Source: Ornithinimicrobium sp. F0845
GTDB taxonomy: Bacteria; Actinomycetota; Actinomycetes; Actinomycetales; Dermatophilaceae
Length of the DNA: 64,000 nt
Direction of reading: 5' to 3'
Assembly: GCF_023015765.1 (NCBI RefSeq)
Contig: NZ_JALKAL010000001.1
Coordinates: 47,478-111,477, forward strand
Under the pieces are notes generated by a model, which was not told the DNA's origin, made no database searches, and worked only from the letters and a program-made list of their open reading frames with translations. Below are positions 7,452-15,892 of the stretch, piece by piece. Each line of letters starts with the position of its first letter. Positions within the stretch are counted from its first letter, which is position 1. The translations under genes were made by a program, and so were the position numbers.

Positions 7452-8201
7452 TCAGCGCCGCGCCTCAATGCGGTGTCGCGTTGAGTGCGCGACGACAGGG
7501 CGGCCCGCCCGCAGCTGCGCGTCGAGCGCGAGCAGCTCGTCGCGGTAACGGGCGACCGTGAAATCCGGCACCCACCACACGCACTTGCGGAGCGTCCAGA
7601 CGACAGCACCGATGTCGTGGAACTCCATCCGGCAAAGCGCCGTCCGCAGATCCACCACCGTCAGCCCGGCCGTTTCGGCGGCTGCGGCCTCGCGCTCCGG
7701 GTCCCGACCCTCCGGGCCGTCGGGCCAGGAGCCGACGAAGTGGGTGATCAGCTCCGCCGCCGACCTGGGCCCGACGTGCTGTGCCAGATAGGTCCCGCCC
7801 TCGACCAGCACCCGGTGGATCTCCGGCCAGTCGGGCGCCACCGGGTGCCGCGAGGTGACTAGCTCGAACGAGCGGTCCGGGAACGGCAGGCCCTCTTTCC
7901 GGGAGGTGTCGACGACCTCCACACCCCGCGGCCCCAGGCGCTCGCGAGCCCGCACCAGGTTCGGCGGCCACGCCTCGGTCGCCGCCATCCGCGGCGGGAG
8001 CGCTGCCGCCTCGCCCAGCACCTCGCCGCCACCGGTGTCCAGGTCGAGCGCGGAGTCGACGGTGGCCAGCCGCTCGGCCAGCAGCACGGCATACTGCCAC
8101 GGCGGTCGCTCCTCGGTGGCCCGCCCGTCGAGCCAGCCGAACCCCCACCCGGTGACGTCGGCCGCCTCGGCCTCGGCGACCAGATCCTCGAACGACCTCA
8201 T
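7452..8201 (-). CDS. SAM-dependent methyltransferase
   Basis: A 249-residue methyltransferase-fold protein. Motif I is degenerate (SALDLDTGGGEVLGEAA, about residues 47-63), followed by ATEAWPPNLVRARERL, VVDTSRKEGLPFPDRSFELVTSR-type motif III/IV and IHRVLVEGGTYLAQHVG. The C-terminal 60 residues include RMEFHDIGAVVWTLRKCVWWVPDF, common in actinobacterial relatives that are annotated only as methyltransferases. The ATG at 8199-8201 overlaps the PIN-toxin stop by 4 nt; an alternative ATG is at 8208-8210. It is the last gene of a four-gene DinB / AbrB / PIN / methyltransferase unit. Confidence 0.8.
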   Translation of the reverse strand: MRSFEDLVAEAEAADVTGWGFGWLDGRATEERPPWQYAVLLAERLATVDSALDLDTGGGEVLGEAAALPPRMAATEAWPPNLVRARERLGPRGVEVVDTSRKEGLPFPDRSFELVTSRHPVAPDWPEIHRVLVEGGTYLAQHVGPRSAAELITHFVGSWPDGPEGRDPEREAAAAETAGLTVVDLRTALCRMEFHDIGAVVWTLRKCVWWVPDFTVARYRDELLALDAQLRAGRPVVAHSTRHRIEARR

Positions 8202-8620
8202 CCGGGGCATATGCCGTGGGTCGCCTCGTCGGTCAGCAGGTGCCAGCCGAGTGAGCCGGCGGCCCGCCGATCGAAGGTGACGATGTCGGTGATGCCGAAG
8301 GGCTCCATGGCCCCGGCGATGAGGGCGTCGGCGAAGTCGGCACCTTCCTGTGCCAGGGTCAGGGCTCGGACGACTCCCTCCGCGTCGTCGAACTCCAGGC
8401 TCGTCGACGACACCAGCTGGGAGATGACCGTGAGCACGGTGTCGCGTGAGTAGCCATAGCTGCGGGTCAGCACCCAGTAGAACTCGACCAGCGTGACCTG
8501 CGTAATGAACCCAGGTCGTGCCGGAGCAAGGTCCGCCAGGACGGCGGCTGCCCGCTCGAACTGGTCCTCGTCGTCCCGCACGACGTAGCGCACCAGGACG
8601 TTGGTGTCGATGCCGATCAT
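8198..8620 (-). CDS. PIN-domain ribonuclease toxin (VapC family)
   Basis: A 140-residue PIN protein. The conserved acidic residues are visible: IGIDTNVLVRYV (Asp4), VTLVEFYWVL (Glu about 46), ADFADALIAG (Asp about 97) and IVTFDRRAAG (Asp about 116). PIN toxins cleave RNA, often tRNA or rRNA loops. The upstream AbrB-type gene overlaps its start by 4 nt and is the expected antitoxin. ATG at 8618-8620. Confidence 0.9.
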   Translation of the reverse strand: MIGIDTNVLVRYVVRDDEDQFERAAAVLADLAPARPGFITQVTLVEFYWVLTRSYGYSRDTVLTVISQLVSSTSLEFDDAEGVVRALTLAQEGADFADALIAGAMEPFGITDIVTFDRRAAGSLGWHLLTDEATHGICPG

Positions 8621-8859
8621 GCACCGGGCTCGTTGCGTGCTCCGGCCGTCGCGGCTGCATCGGCGATCCCCTCCTGCATCTCCTCGACCGTCCGTGGCGC
8701 CTGGCCAGGCCGCTGCAGGACGCCGGCGAGATCACGCAACGAACCAGTCCGCGCGAGCAGTCGGTAGTGCCCCTCGCCGACCTTGACGAACAGCACCCGC
8801 GAGCCGGCCAGCCCGAGGTCCTCCCGCACGCGGCGGGGGTCACTCGCCGGTGGCGCCAT
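8617..8859 (-). CDS. AbrB/MazE-type antitoxin
   Basis: An 80-residue protein with a swapped-hairpin-like core DPRRVREDLGLAGSRVLFV and a C-terminal tail SLRDLAGVLQ...TVEEMQEGIADAAA that matches the toxin-binding end of AbrB-type VapB antitoxins. The start ATG at 8857-8859 lies inside the end of the DinB gene; a longer frame to 8904 exists but adds residues of no family resemblance. The expected N-terminal beta-strand is short, so the true start is slightly uncertain. It is coupled by ATGA to the PIN toxin. Confidence 0.75.
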   Translation of the reverse strand: MAPPASDPRRVREDLGLAGSRVLFVKVGEGHYRLLARTGSLRDLAGVLQRPGQAPRTVEEMQEGIADAAATAGARNEPGA

Positions 8860-9361
8860 CGATCCGCTCACGCAAGAGGTCCGCGTGACCGTTGTGACGC
8901 GCATACTCCTCGATCATGTGCACGTAGATCCACCGCAGCGAGATGTCGGCGCCGGACCGGCTGCGGGACAGGACCGTGTCGAGGTCGGTGATGCCCGCGG
9001 CGAAGGCACGGGACCGCTCGACCGTGCCTCGGTAGGTCGCGAGATCGTCGGCCACCACGGCGTCGGCGAGGTTGTCGAAGTCGCCGTCGGGGTCCTGCTC
9101 GCTCCAGTAGATCCCCGGGATCTGCCCGTCAGCCAGGTCGTCGTTGAACCAGGCCTCAACCTCCGCGAGGTGGCGCAAGAGACCCAGCAGGGTGAGGGTC
9201 GACGGCTCGCACGAGCGGGTCTTGAGCTGCTCGTCGGTCAACCCCTCGCACTTGCGCAGCAGCGTGTCGCGGTGGAAGTCCAGGAAGCCCTCGAGGATCG
9301 CCCGCTCGCTCCCGGAGTGGGGCGGGTCCTGCCGGTCGGAGGCGAAGAGGTTCTGCGTCAT
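8840..9361 (-). CDS. DinB-family protein (DUF664)
   Basis: A 173-residue four-helix bundle of the DinB/YfiT-like superfamily. Histidines placed for metal binding occur in LLRHLAEVEAWF (about residue 64) and YVHMIEEYARHNGHADLLRE (about residues 144-161), matching the family's three-His site. Such proteins are often thiol-dependent transferases in actinobacteria (mycothiol or bacillithiol S-transferases), though this assignment is inference. ATG at 9359-9361. It leads the operon that continues with the AbrB-PIN pair; the 20-nt overlap with the antitoxin start is unusual. Confidence 0.87.
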   Translation of the reverse strand: MTQNLFASDRQDPPHSGSERAILEGFLDFHRDTLLRKCEGLTDEQLKTRSCEPSTLTLLGLLRHLAEVEAWFNDDLADGQIPGIYWSEQDPDGDFDNLADAVVADDLATYRGTVERSRAFAAGITDLDTVLSRSRSGADISLRWIYVHMIEEYARHNGHADLLRERIDGATGE

Positions 9362-9477
9362 GGGCGCCCACCCTAGGCGTGCCGTCGCTGCGTCGGCACC
9401 CGGTTTTGTGGGAGCCTGAGCCGCGCACCATGGCCGTCCAGCGGCGGCGACGACGCAACAGAGGGGACGGCGGCACG

Positions 9478-11649
9478 ATGGACAGCGGCTCGGCAGAGGC
9501 ACGGGGCGGGCGCCGGGTGCGCGGGTGGCTGCAGCGGCGCTGGTTGACCGGTCCCGGCTGGACCGGCGCGACGGTTGCGGTGGCCGTGACCGCGCTGGCC
9601 CTGTGGGGCTGGCGCGCGGCCGAGCAGATCCTCCCCGGCGCCGCGGCGGCGTCCTGGCGGATCCTGGTCAACGACCCGCTGCTGGCCTGCGGCGTGACGG
9701 TCGTGGTCGCCCTCCTGCTCACCGGTGTCGTTGCGGCGCTGCGCCGACACTGGCCGGTGCCCTTCCTGGCCGTGCTCGTCGGGGCGCTGCTGCTCCTGGT
9801 CACGATGGGCGCAGGAGCCTCCCGCACGGCCTGGCTGCTCCTCTGCGTGGTGGCCGTGACCACCGCCGCACTGATCGGCGGCGCCGTCGGCGGGCTCCTG
9901 GCCGGTGGCTCGGCACGTCCGGGCCGTGGCCGGGTAGTCGCAGCAGCCGTCAGCGCCGCCACAGTGGCCGTCGTTGCGGCGGGACTCGCCTGGCCCGGCC
10001 CCGGTGCCGACGCCCCCGACCTGCTGGCCGTCCGGGGAGGTGAGGCTCCGGCGGACCCCTCGGCACGCGGTCCGCACGAGGTGACGTCCACGTCATACGC
10101 CAGCGCTGTTCCCGGTCCGACCGACCACTACGCCTCCGCCGACGTGACCACCTCGCCGGTCGACGCGAGCGGGCTGATCAGCGGCTGGCGCAGCGGCGAC
10201 ACGCGCAGCCAGGTGTGGGGGTTCGACGCGTCAGCCCTGCCGGTGAACGGCGCGGTCTGGGCGCCGGCCGAGGGTGGACCGTTCCCGCTGGTGCTCATCG
10301 CGCACGGCAACTCCCCGCACGCGGACAGCGACCTGGGGTTCGCCTACCTGGCCGACGTGCTGGCCAGCCGGGGGTATGTCGTGGCCTCCCTGGACATGGG
10401 CTTTCTCAACACCAGCGTGCTGGACCGGGCGGGAGGCATCGTCGGTGCCGACCGGACCCGGGCCTGGCTCGTGCTGCAGCACCTGCGCCAGTGGGCGGCC
10501 TGGCAGGAGGGTGGCGGGCCCGTCGCGGCCCAGGTCGACCTCGGCCGCGTTGCCCTGGTCGGCCACTCCCGCGGCGGGGAGGCCGTCGCCGCCGCCACTG
10601 CCCTGGACGCACTCGGCTCCGACCCCGAGCTGCCGGGCCATGACCTGACCACCGGCGTCACCATCAGCAGCGTCGTGGCGCTGGCACCCAGTGACGGGCT
10701 CGTGCCGGTCGGGGGCGAGCCCGTGGTGCTGCAGGACGTCAACTACCTCACCCTGGCAGGGAGCCACGACGCGGACGTGGGGGCCTTCGCCGGCAGCAAC
10801 CAGTACGCCCGTACCGCAACCTCGGATGACACGGTGAAGGCGGCGGTCCTGATCCACCGGGCCAACCACAGCCAGTTCAACGCCCGGTGGGGGCGCTACG
10901 ACGTGGGGCTGGGGCTGAGCAAGCACGTGCTGGACACGGCGGCCCTGCTCGCACCGGAACAGCAGCGGCAGGTCGCCACCGTCCTCGTCTCGGCGTTCCT
11001 GGATCACACCCTGCGCGACGACCGGGCCGCGGGCACCCTGTTCGACGGGACGCTGCCCGAGGCAGGCTGGCTGCCCGACACCGGCTACCGGGTGGCGGCC
11101 GCCTCGGGGGAACGCGGTGGGGTGATCGGCTTCGACGACGCCGTGGTCGGTGCCGCGGGACTCGACACGTCGCTCGGCACGGTGCCGGTCGAGGGTGCCT
11201 CGGCCACGGTCGCCCCGCTGCCGCTGCGGGTCGGCACCTCGGACAACCCGGCTCTTCACCTGTCGCTCGACGGCGGCCCGGCGAGGGTCGGGATCCCGGT
11301 GGAGGGCCTCGGCGCGGACGCCCGAGTGGTCGTCGACCTGGCGCAGCTGAGCGCAGGCGGCGCACCGGTCACGGTCCACCTGGAGGTGACCGACGCGGGC
11401 GGCGCGGTGGCGACCTGCCCGGTCACCGGACCGGACGGCATACCGGATCAGTTGTCCGGGCAGACCGTCAAGCTGGCGGTGCTGCAGCCCACCGCCACCA
11501 GCGAGCCGGCCCTGCAGTCGTATGCCGTGTCGCCGGCCTGCGCGTCCGGTCCCGGGGGCGATCTCGGGCCGCCAGCGTCGGTCGCAATCGTGCTGGAGGC
11601 CGAGGCGTCCGCGAGCGTCCTGGTGGACAACCTCGGCGTGGTCCCCTGA
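9478..11649 (+). CDS. membrane-anchored alpha/beta hydrolase (chlorophyllase/PAF-acetylhydrolase-like)
   Basis: About 723 residues. The N-terminal third has four or five membrane segments (residues about 25-180, e.g. LLACGVTVVVALLLTGVVAAL and LLLCVVAVTTAALIGGAVGGLL). An exported hydrolase domain follows: oxyanion loop LVLIAHGNSPHADSD, nucleophile VALVGHSRGGEAV (Ser), and a downstream LTLAGSHDADVG acid and IHRANHSQFNARWG His. The last 150 residues look like a beta-sandwich domain. The ATG at 9478 has GAGGGG about 8 nt upstream; ATG 9430 is an alternative. It is probably a surface esterase or lipase; substrate unknown. Confidence 0.82.
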   Translation: MDSGSAEARGGRRVRGWLQRRWLTGPGWTGATVAVAVTALALWGWRAAEQILPGAAAASWRILVNDPLLACGVTVVVALLLTGVVAALRRHWPVPFLAVLVGALLLLVTMGAGASRTAWLLLCVVAVTTAALIGGAVGGLLAGGSARPGRGRVVAAAVSAATVAVVAAGLAWPGPGADAPDLLAVRGGEAPADPSARGPHEVTSTSYASAVPGPTDHYASADVTTSPVDASGLISGWRSGDTRSQVWGFDASALPVNGAVWAPAEGGPFPLVLIAHGNSPHADSDLGFAYLADVLASRGYVVASLDMGFLNTSVLDRAGGIVGADRTRAWLVLQHLRQWAAWQEGGGPVAAQVDLGRVALVGHSRGGEAVAAATALDALGSDPELPGHDLTTGVTISSVVALAPSDGLVPVGGEPVVLQDVNYLTLAGSHDADVGAFAGSNQYARTATSDDTVKAAVLIHRANHSQFNARWGRYDVGLGLSKHVLDTAALLAPEQQRQVATVLVSAFLDHTLRDDRAAGTLFDGTLPEAGWLPDTGYRVAAASGERGGVIGFDDAVVGAAGLDTSLGTVPVEGASATVAPLPLRVGTSDNPALHLSLDGGPARVGIPVEGLGADARVVVDLAQLSAGGAPVTVHLEVTDAGGAVATCPVTGPDGIPDQLSGQTVKLAVLQPTATSEPALQSYAVSPACASGPGGDLGPPASVAIVLEAEASASVLVDNLGVVP

Positions 11650-11650
11650 C

Positions 11651-11712
11651 GGTCTGTCCGTGGGCAGCCGGTCTATCCGTGGGCAGCCGGTCTGGCCCGT
11701 AGGCAGCCGGGC
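11651..11712. repeat. three ~19-bp tandem repeats between convergent genes
   Basis: The core GTCT(G/A)TCCGTGGGCAGCCG repeats with offset 19-20 bp, a third copy with CCCGTAGGCAGCCG follows, and a degenerate CGCTGGGCAG lies at the start of the thrE 3' end. It is the only content of the 62-bp gap. Confidence 0.7.
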
Positions 11713-12989
11713 TAGTCGCTGGGCAGACGCCGGCGGGTGCCGGGCAGGCGGCGCAGCAGCGGCAGCAGACCCACGCGGCGGGCGACCGACCGCATCGGCC
11801 GGGCCAGGGCGGCGCCGACGACGATGCCGAGGGCGATCGCGGCGACGATGATCACGACGCCGCCGAGCGCGCCGATCGCCGTGTCGGGCGCCACCTCGAT
11901 GCGGGTCAGCGAGACCAGCCCGAGGGAGCCCGGCACGAGCAGCCAGAAGCTCGGCAGGAACGCGATGACCCGCGGCAACTGGGGGCGCAGGAACTCCACG
12001 ACGGTGGCGACCAGGCTGGCGGCGGTCGCGCCCAGGAACGCGCCGAGCCACGGCGCGTCGGACAGCGCGTTGCCCGCGGTCAGGGCCAGGAAGGTGGCCA
12101 GGATCGTCGCCAGCAGCCAGGGCACCATCGAGATGGACACCGACTCCATCAGCGAGATGGCGATCGTCACGATGACGACACCGACCACCGGAGCCCACCA
12201 CCCCAGGGGACGGGTCAGGTCGATCTCCTCCGGAGGGACCCGCAGCAGCACGACCGCGGCACCCATGCCGAGGGCGAAGAGCAACAGCTGGGTCGCGCCG
12301 TAGCCGAGCCGGGCGGTGCCCGCCATCATCGACCCGGCGGCGAGCTCGGTCAGCCCGGTCACGATGAGCGCACCGGGCAGCAGCACGGCGATGGGGGCGA
12401 CCAGCGTCCACAGCGGCGAGGAGACCAGCCCCTGCCCGGCCGCGAGGAAGGCGATCATCGCGGCGATGAAGGCGGCGAAGAACGGCATCAGGGTCCGCAC
12501 GAGCGCGCTCCGCCCGGAGAACACCATGAGCGTGACCGTCCACGGTGCGATCAGGGCCGCAAAGAGCACCGAGGGCCAGCTGGGCGCCAGCACCAGGGCG
12601 ATGCCGACCGCGGCCAGCAGGCCGCCGCCGAGCAGGCCGCCGTGGGCGTAACGGTGCGGCTGCGCCCGCAGCGTCGACATCTTCGCCAGGGCGTCCTCGA
12701 CCGTGATGGTGCGGGTGCGCAGGCCGGCCTGGAGCACCGACACCTCGGCCAGCTGGTCCAGCCGCAGACCGCCCTCCACCCGCTCGAGGGTCGCCGGCTC
12801 CCCGGACGCGAGGGACAGGGTGATCGCATTGGGTGAGCAGGCGACCTGCGTGCGGGGATGGCCCAGCGCCGCCGCGACCGCCCGCACGTCCTCCTCGGCC
12901 TCGTGGACCGGCATGCCCCCGGCGAGCAGACCGCAGCCCAACCAGGCCAGCAGACGTCGGGTGCGGGTCTCGTCGGTCTCTGCGGGCAC
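11712..12989 (-). CDS. thrE: threonine/serine exporter, fused ThrE type
   Basis: A 425-residue protein combining the ThrE_1 (DUF1212) and ThrE_2 (DUF3815) domains in one chain, as in Corynebacterium ThrE. The N-terminal soluble part has LLAWLGCGLLAGGMPVHEAEEDV and CSPNAITLSLASGEP, followed by about ten hydrophobic segments. It should export threonine and serine using proton motive force. The GTG at 12987-12989 was chosen because an AGGAAG site lies 9 nt upstream in the reading direction. It is divergent from the HD-GYP regulator, sharing an 82-nt gap. Confidence 0.88.
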   Translation of the reverse strand: MPAETDETRTRRLLAWLGCGLLAGGMPVHEAEEDVRAVAAALGHPRTQVACSPNAITLSLASGEPATLERVEGGLRLDQLAEVSVLQAGLRTRTITVEDALAKMSTLRAQPHRYAHGGLLGGGLLAAVGIALVLAPSWPSVLFAALIAPWTVTLMVFSGRSALVRTLMPFFAAFIAAMIAFLAAGQGLVSSPLWTLVAPIAVLLPGALIVTGLTELAAGSMMAGTARLGYGATQLLLFALGMGAAVVLLRVPPEEIDLTRPLGWWAPVVGVVIVTIAISLMESVSISMVPWLLATILATFLALTAGNALSDAPWLGAFLGATAASLVATVVEFLRPQLPRVIAFLPSFWLLVPGSLGLVSLTRIEVAPDTAIGALGGVVIIVAAIALGIVVGAALARPMRSVARRVGLLPLLRRLPGTRRRLPSD

Positions 12990-13071
12990 GGGCCCATTCT
13001 TCCTCAGCAGGACCTGCAGTATGCCGGGGGAGACTCTGGTGCGCACCGGCCCGCTGTGCCATCGTGGAGAG

Positions 13072-14601
13072 GTGTTCCGCCTGCTGGGCCTGCTCGGCGC
13101 GCTGTCCCTCGGCACGGACCTGGGATCCGGGTCCCCGCTGGACGAGTCGCTGCGGCGCAGCGTGGTGGCGACGCGCTTCGCGACGGCGCTGGGGTGCCCG
13201 GGTGACCAGGTCTCCGACGTGCTCTACGCCTCGCTCCTGCAACACCTGGGGTGCACGGCCTACGCCCACGAGAACGGGCAGCGGTGGGGCGACGACACGG
13301 CCTTCGTGCGCCTGGCCTTCGGCACCGACTTCTCGGACAACCGCGACGTCTGGCGGACCTTCGTCACGGGCCTGGCGGAGAGCAGCGGCCGGTCCAGGGT
13401 GGGCGTGCTGGCCACCACGCTGACCACCGCGCGCAAGGACGCCACCCTCGGACCGACGGCCACGTGCGAGGTGACCCGGCAGGCCGCCGGGCGTCTGGGG
13501 CTGTCCGACACGGTCCAGGTCGCGCTGGTGCACGCGCTGGCGCAGTGGGACGGCCGGGGCTACCCGGACGTGCGTGGCGAGCAGATCCCCCGGGCGACCC
13601 GACTCGTGCACGTGGCCTCGGTCGCCGTGCAGACCGACGCGGAGGCGGGACGTGACGCGGTGGTGCCGGAGCTGCGGCGCCGCTCAGGGACCGTGCTCGA
13701 CCCGGCGCTGGTCCATGTCTTCGTGGAGCGGGCCGGTGACCTGATGGACACTGGGGACGCGGACCCCTTCGACCTGGCCCTCCAGTCGGAGCCTGACCCG
13801 GTGCGGTGGGTCGACGTGCCGGGCGTCCGGGAGGTCTCCCGGACGTTCGGCGACCTGGCGGACCTGAAGAGCCCGTGGTTCCAGGGGCACTCGGGTGCGG
13901 TCGGGGAGCTGGCAGCCTCGGCCGCGGCCGGGCTCGGCCTCGGGGAGGCGGAGGTCGAGACCGTGCGGGTCGCGGGCTACCTGCACGACCTGGGGCGCAT
14001 CGGCACACCCAGCAGCATCTGGGACAAGCCCGGCACCCTCACCCGCAGCGAGCTCGAGCAGACCCGGCTGCATCCCCAGCTCAGCGAACGCATCCTCTCG
14101 CGGGTCCCCGCGCTGGCCGAGGCGGGTGCCCTCGCAGGGCAGCACCACGAGCGCCTCGACGGCAGCGGCTACTTCCGCGGGCTGGGGGGCGCGCACCTGT
14201 CGGTCGCCTCGCGGGTGCTGGCGACGGCGGACGCCTACCGGAGACTGGTGGAGGACCGGGCGCACCGGCCGGGCACGGCCCCGGCACGCGCGGCCGAGCG
14301 GTTGCGGGCCGAGGCGAGGGCGGGCGCCCTGGACGGCGACGTCGTGGAGGCGGTCCTGCACGCGGCCGGGCACGGCACCGCGTCGCGAGGAGCCCGGCCG
14401 GCGGGCCTCACCGCGCGGCAGGTCGAGGTGCTCCGGCTCGTGGCGGCCGGGCAGTCGAACCGTCAGATCGCCCGGAGCCTCAGCATCTCTCCGCGCACGG
14501 CCGAGCACCACGTGCAGGACACCTACCTGAAGATCGGTTGCTCGACCCGGGCCGGCGCGGCCCTGTTCGCGATGGAGCACGGGCTGCTCAAAGATGGGTA
14601 A
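13072..14601 (+). CDS. HD-GYP domain protein with LuxR C-terminal DNA-binding domain
   Basis: About 509 residues. The start VFRLLGLLGALSLGTDLG matches the usual beginning of this actinobacterial family, which supports the GTG at 13072. The HD-GYP motifs are complete: GYLHDLGRIG (HD, about residue 307) and GQHHERLDGSGY (HHExxDGxGY, about 360). The C-terminal LuxR helix-turn-helix is LTARQVEVLRLVAAGQSNRQIARSLSISPRTAEHHV (about residues 445-480, positions 14410-14517). The HD-GYP fold normally hydrolyses cyclic dinucleotides; here it is fused to a DNA-binding output. The adjacent MFS gene 44 nt downstream is a likely target or partner. Confidence 0.9.
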   Translation: MFRLLGLLGALSLGTDLGSGSPLDESLRRSVVATRFATALGCPGDQVSDVLYASLLQHLGCTAYAHENGQRWGDDTAFVRLAFGTDFSDNRDVWRTFVTGLAESSGRSRVGVLATTLTTARKDATLGPTATCEVTRQAAGRLGLSDTVQVALVHALAQWDGRGYPDVRGEQIPRATRLVHVASVAVQTDAEAGRDAVVPELRRRSGTVLDPALVHVFVERAGDLMDTGDADPFDLALQSEPDPVRWVDVPGVREVSRTFGDLADLKSPWFQGHSGAVGELAASAAAGLGLGEAEVETVRVAGYLHDLGRIGTPSSIWDKPGTLTRSELEQTRLHPQLSERILSRVPALAEAGALAGQHHERLDGSGYFRGLGGAHLSVASRVLATADAYRRLVEDRAHRPGTAPARAAERLRAEARAGALDGDVVEAVLHAAGHGTASRGARPAGLTARQVEVLRLVAAGQSNRQIARSLSISPRTAEHHVQDTYLKIGCSTRAGAALFAMEHGLLKDG

Positions 14602-14612
14602 CCCTACCCATC
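14593..14612. other. 8-bp perfect inverted repeat at the HD-GYP stop codon
   Basis: GATGGGTA and TACCCATC pair around ACCC, overlapping the end of the regulator gene and lying 34 nt before the MFS start. It is a possible operator or weak attenuator for the MFS gene. Confidence 0.5.
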
Positions 14613-14645
14613 CGCCCGGTGGCTGCGACGGACGACGCTTGGTAC

Positions 14646-15884
14646 ATGAACACCACGGAGCCCAGCGCCCGCGCCCGTGAGTCCGCCGCGGCGGAAGCCC
14701 ACCCCCGTGAGTCCGCCGCGACGGAGCGCTTGCTGACCCGTTCGCTGGTGCAGCTGACGGCGGCAGACCTGGCCTACTTCACTGCGGCGGGGGTGGCGAT
14801 CTACACCCTGCCGATGTTCGTCACCGGACCGGTGGGGTCCGGACGCGCTGGGGCCGGCCTGGCGTTCGGCGCCTTCGCGGTCACCGCCCTCGTGCTGCGG
14901 CCGTTCGCCGGGCGCCTCACCGACCGCCACGGCCGACGACCGCTGCTCCTCGGGGGTGCGGCGCTCGCCGCGGCGACCATGCTGCTCACCGGACTGGTCG
15001 AGGACCTGGCTCTCGTCATACTCCTGAGGCTGCTGCTCGGAGTGGCCGAGGCGGCCTTCATGGTGGCCTCGTTCGCGGCGGTCGCCGACCTGGCACCGCC
15101 GAGCCGGATGGGCCAGGTGCTGAGCTACAACTCCCTCGGGCTCTACCTGGGTCTGGCCGCGGGGCCGCCGCTCGGGGAACTGCTCACCAGGAGCCTCGGC
15201 TTCCCCGCTGCCTGGACCGGGGCGGCGGCACTCGCCGGGTTGGCCGTCCTGCTCGTGGCCGGCCTGCCCGAGACGAGGTCCTCGGAGCCAGGGGCCGCAT
15301 CCGGGGCGGGGCGGACGGGGCCGGCGCACCAGCCGGTCGTGCACCGACCCTCGATCCCGCCGGCGCTCGGCTTCCTGGCCTCGACGATCGCCATGAGCGC
15401 GTTCCTGGCGTTCGCTGCGCTGCACGCGGACGCGGTGGGTCTGGCCGGCGCGAGTCTGCCGCTGACCGTCTACGGCGGCGTGGTGGTCCTCGGCCGGATC
15501 AGCTTCGCCCGCTTCATGGACGTGCTGCCACCGCACCTGGTGGCGGCGACTGCCCTGGTGACGATGGCGCTCGGACTCGCAGCGGCCGCGCTCTGGCAGT
15601 CGGCGGCGGGTCTGCTGGTCGGGGCCGCCGTGCTCGCGCTCGGCGTCGTCTTCAGCACGCCCGCCTTCTTCAGCGCGATCTTCGCGACCGCCGGGCCGGC
15701 GGAGCGCGGCGCCGCCGCCGGGACCGCCAGTGCGGCGATCGACCTGGGCCTCGGCGCCGGCCCGATCGCGCTGGGTCTGGTGGCCGAGGGGCTCGGGCTC
15801 CCGTGGGTGTTCGGCGCCGGTGCGGCCGCGGCCCTGGTGGGCACGGTCTGGACGGTGTCCGTCGCAGCCCGGGCGGACCGCTGA
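14646..15884 (+). CDS. MFS transporter
   Basis: A 412-residue major-facilitator protein with about 12 membrane segments. The motif A-type loop RPFAGRLTDRHGRRPLLLGG lies between helices 2 and 3 and a second, weaker one (GRISFARFMD) lies between helices 8 and 9. The substrate is not evident; drug or metabolite efflux is likely for this class. ATG at 14646 starts a 35-residue charged N terminus before helix 1. It sits 44 nt after the HD-GYP-LuxR gene, suggesting a regulator-transporter pair. Confidence 0.85.
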   Translation: MNTTEPSARARESAAAEAHPRESAATERLLTRSLVQLTAADLAYFTAAGVAIYTLPMFVTGPVGSGRAGAGLAFGAFAVTALVLRPFAGRLTDRHGRRPLLLGGAALAAATMLLTGLVEDLALVILLRLLLGVAEAAFMVASFAAVADLAPPSRMGQVLSYNSLGLYLGLAAGPPLGELLTRSLGFPAAWTGAAALAGLAVLLVAGLPETRSSEPGAASGAGRTGPAHQPVVHRPSIPPALGFLASTIAMSAFLAFAALHADAVGLAGASLPLTVYGGVVVLGRISFARFMDVLPPHLVAATALVTMALGLAAAALWQSAAGLLVGAAVLALGVVFSTPAFFSAIFATAGPAERGAAAGTASAAIDLGLGAGPIALGLVAEGLGLPWVFGAGAAAALVGTVWTVSVAARADR

Positions 15885-15892
15885 GGCCGAGC

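Noticed and set aside
8206-8217. CATATGCCG and CGGCATATG sites as members of the GTATGCCG motif
   Set aside because: They differ at the first base (ATATGCC), so I left them out of the count.
10231-13611. A 1126-codon open frame on the minus strand across the hydrolase, thrE and HD-GYP genes
   Set aside because: High-GC actinobacterial DNA gives long antisense frames. The residues are Arg/Gly/Pro-rich with no family motif, and the true genes on both strands explain the region.
14593-14612. Intrinsic terminator after the HD-GYP gene
   Set aside because: The 8-bp stem lacks a U tract and overlaps the stop codon; an operator is just as likely, so it is listed only as an inverted repeat.
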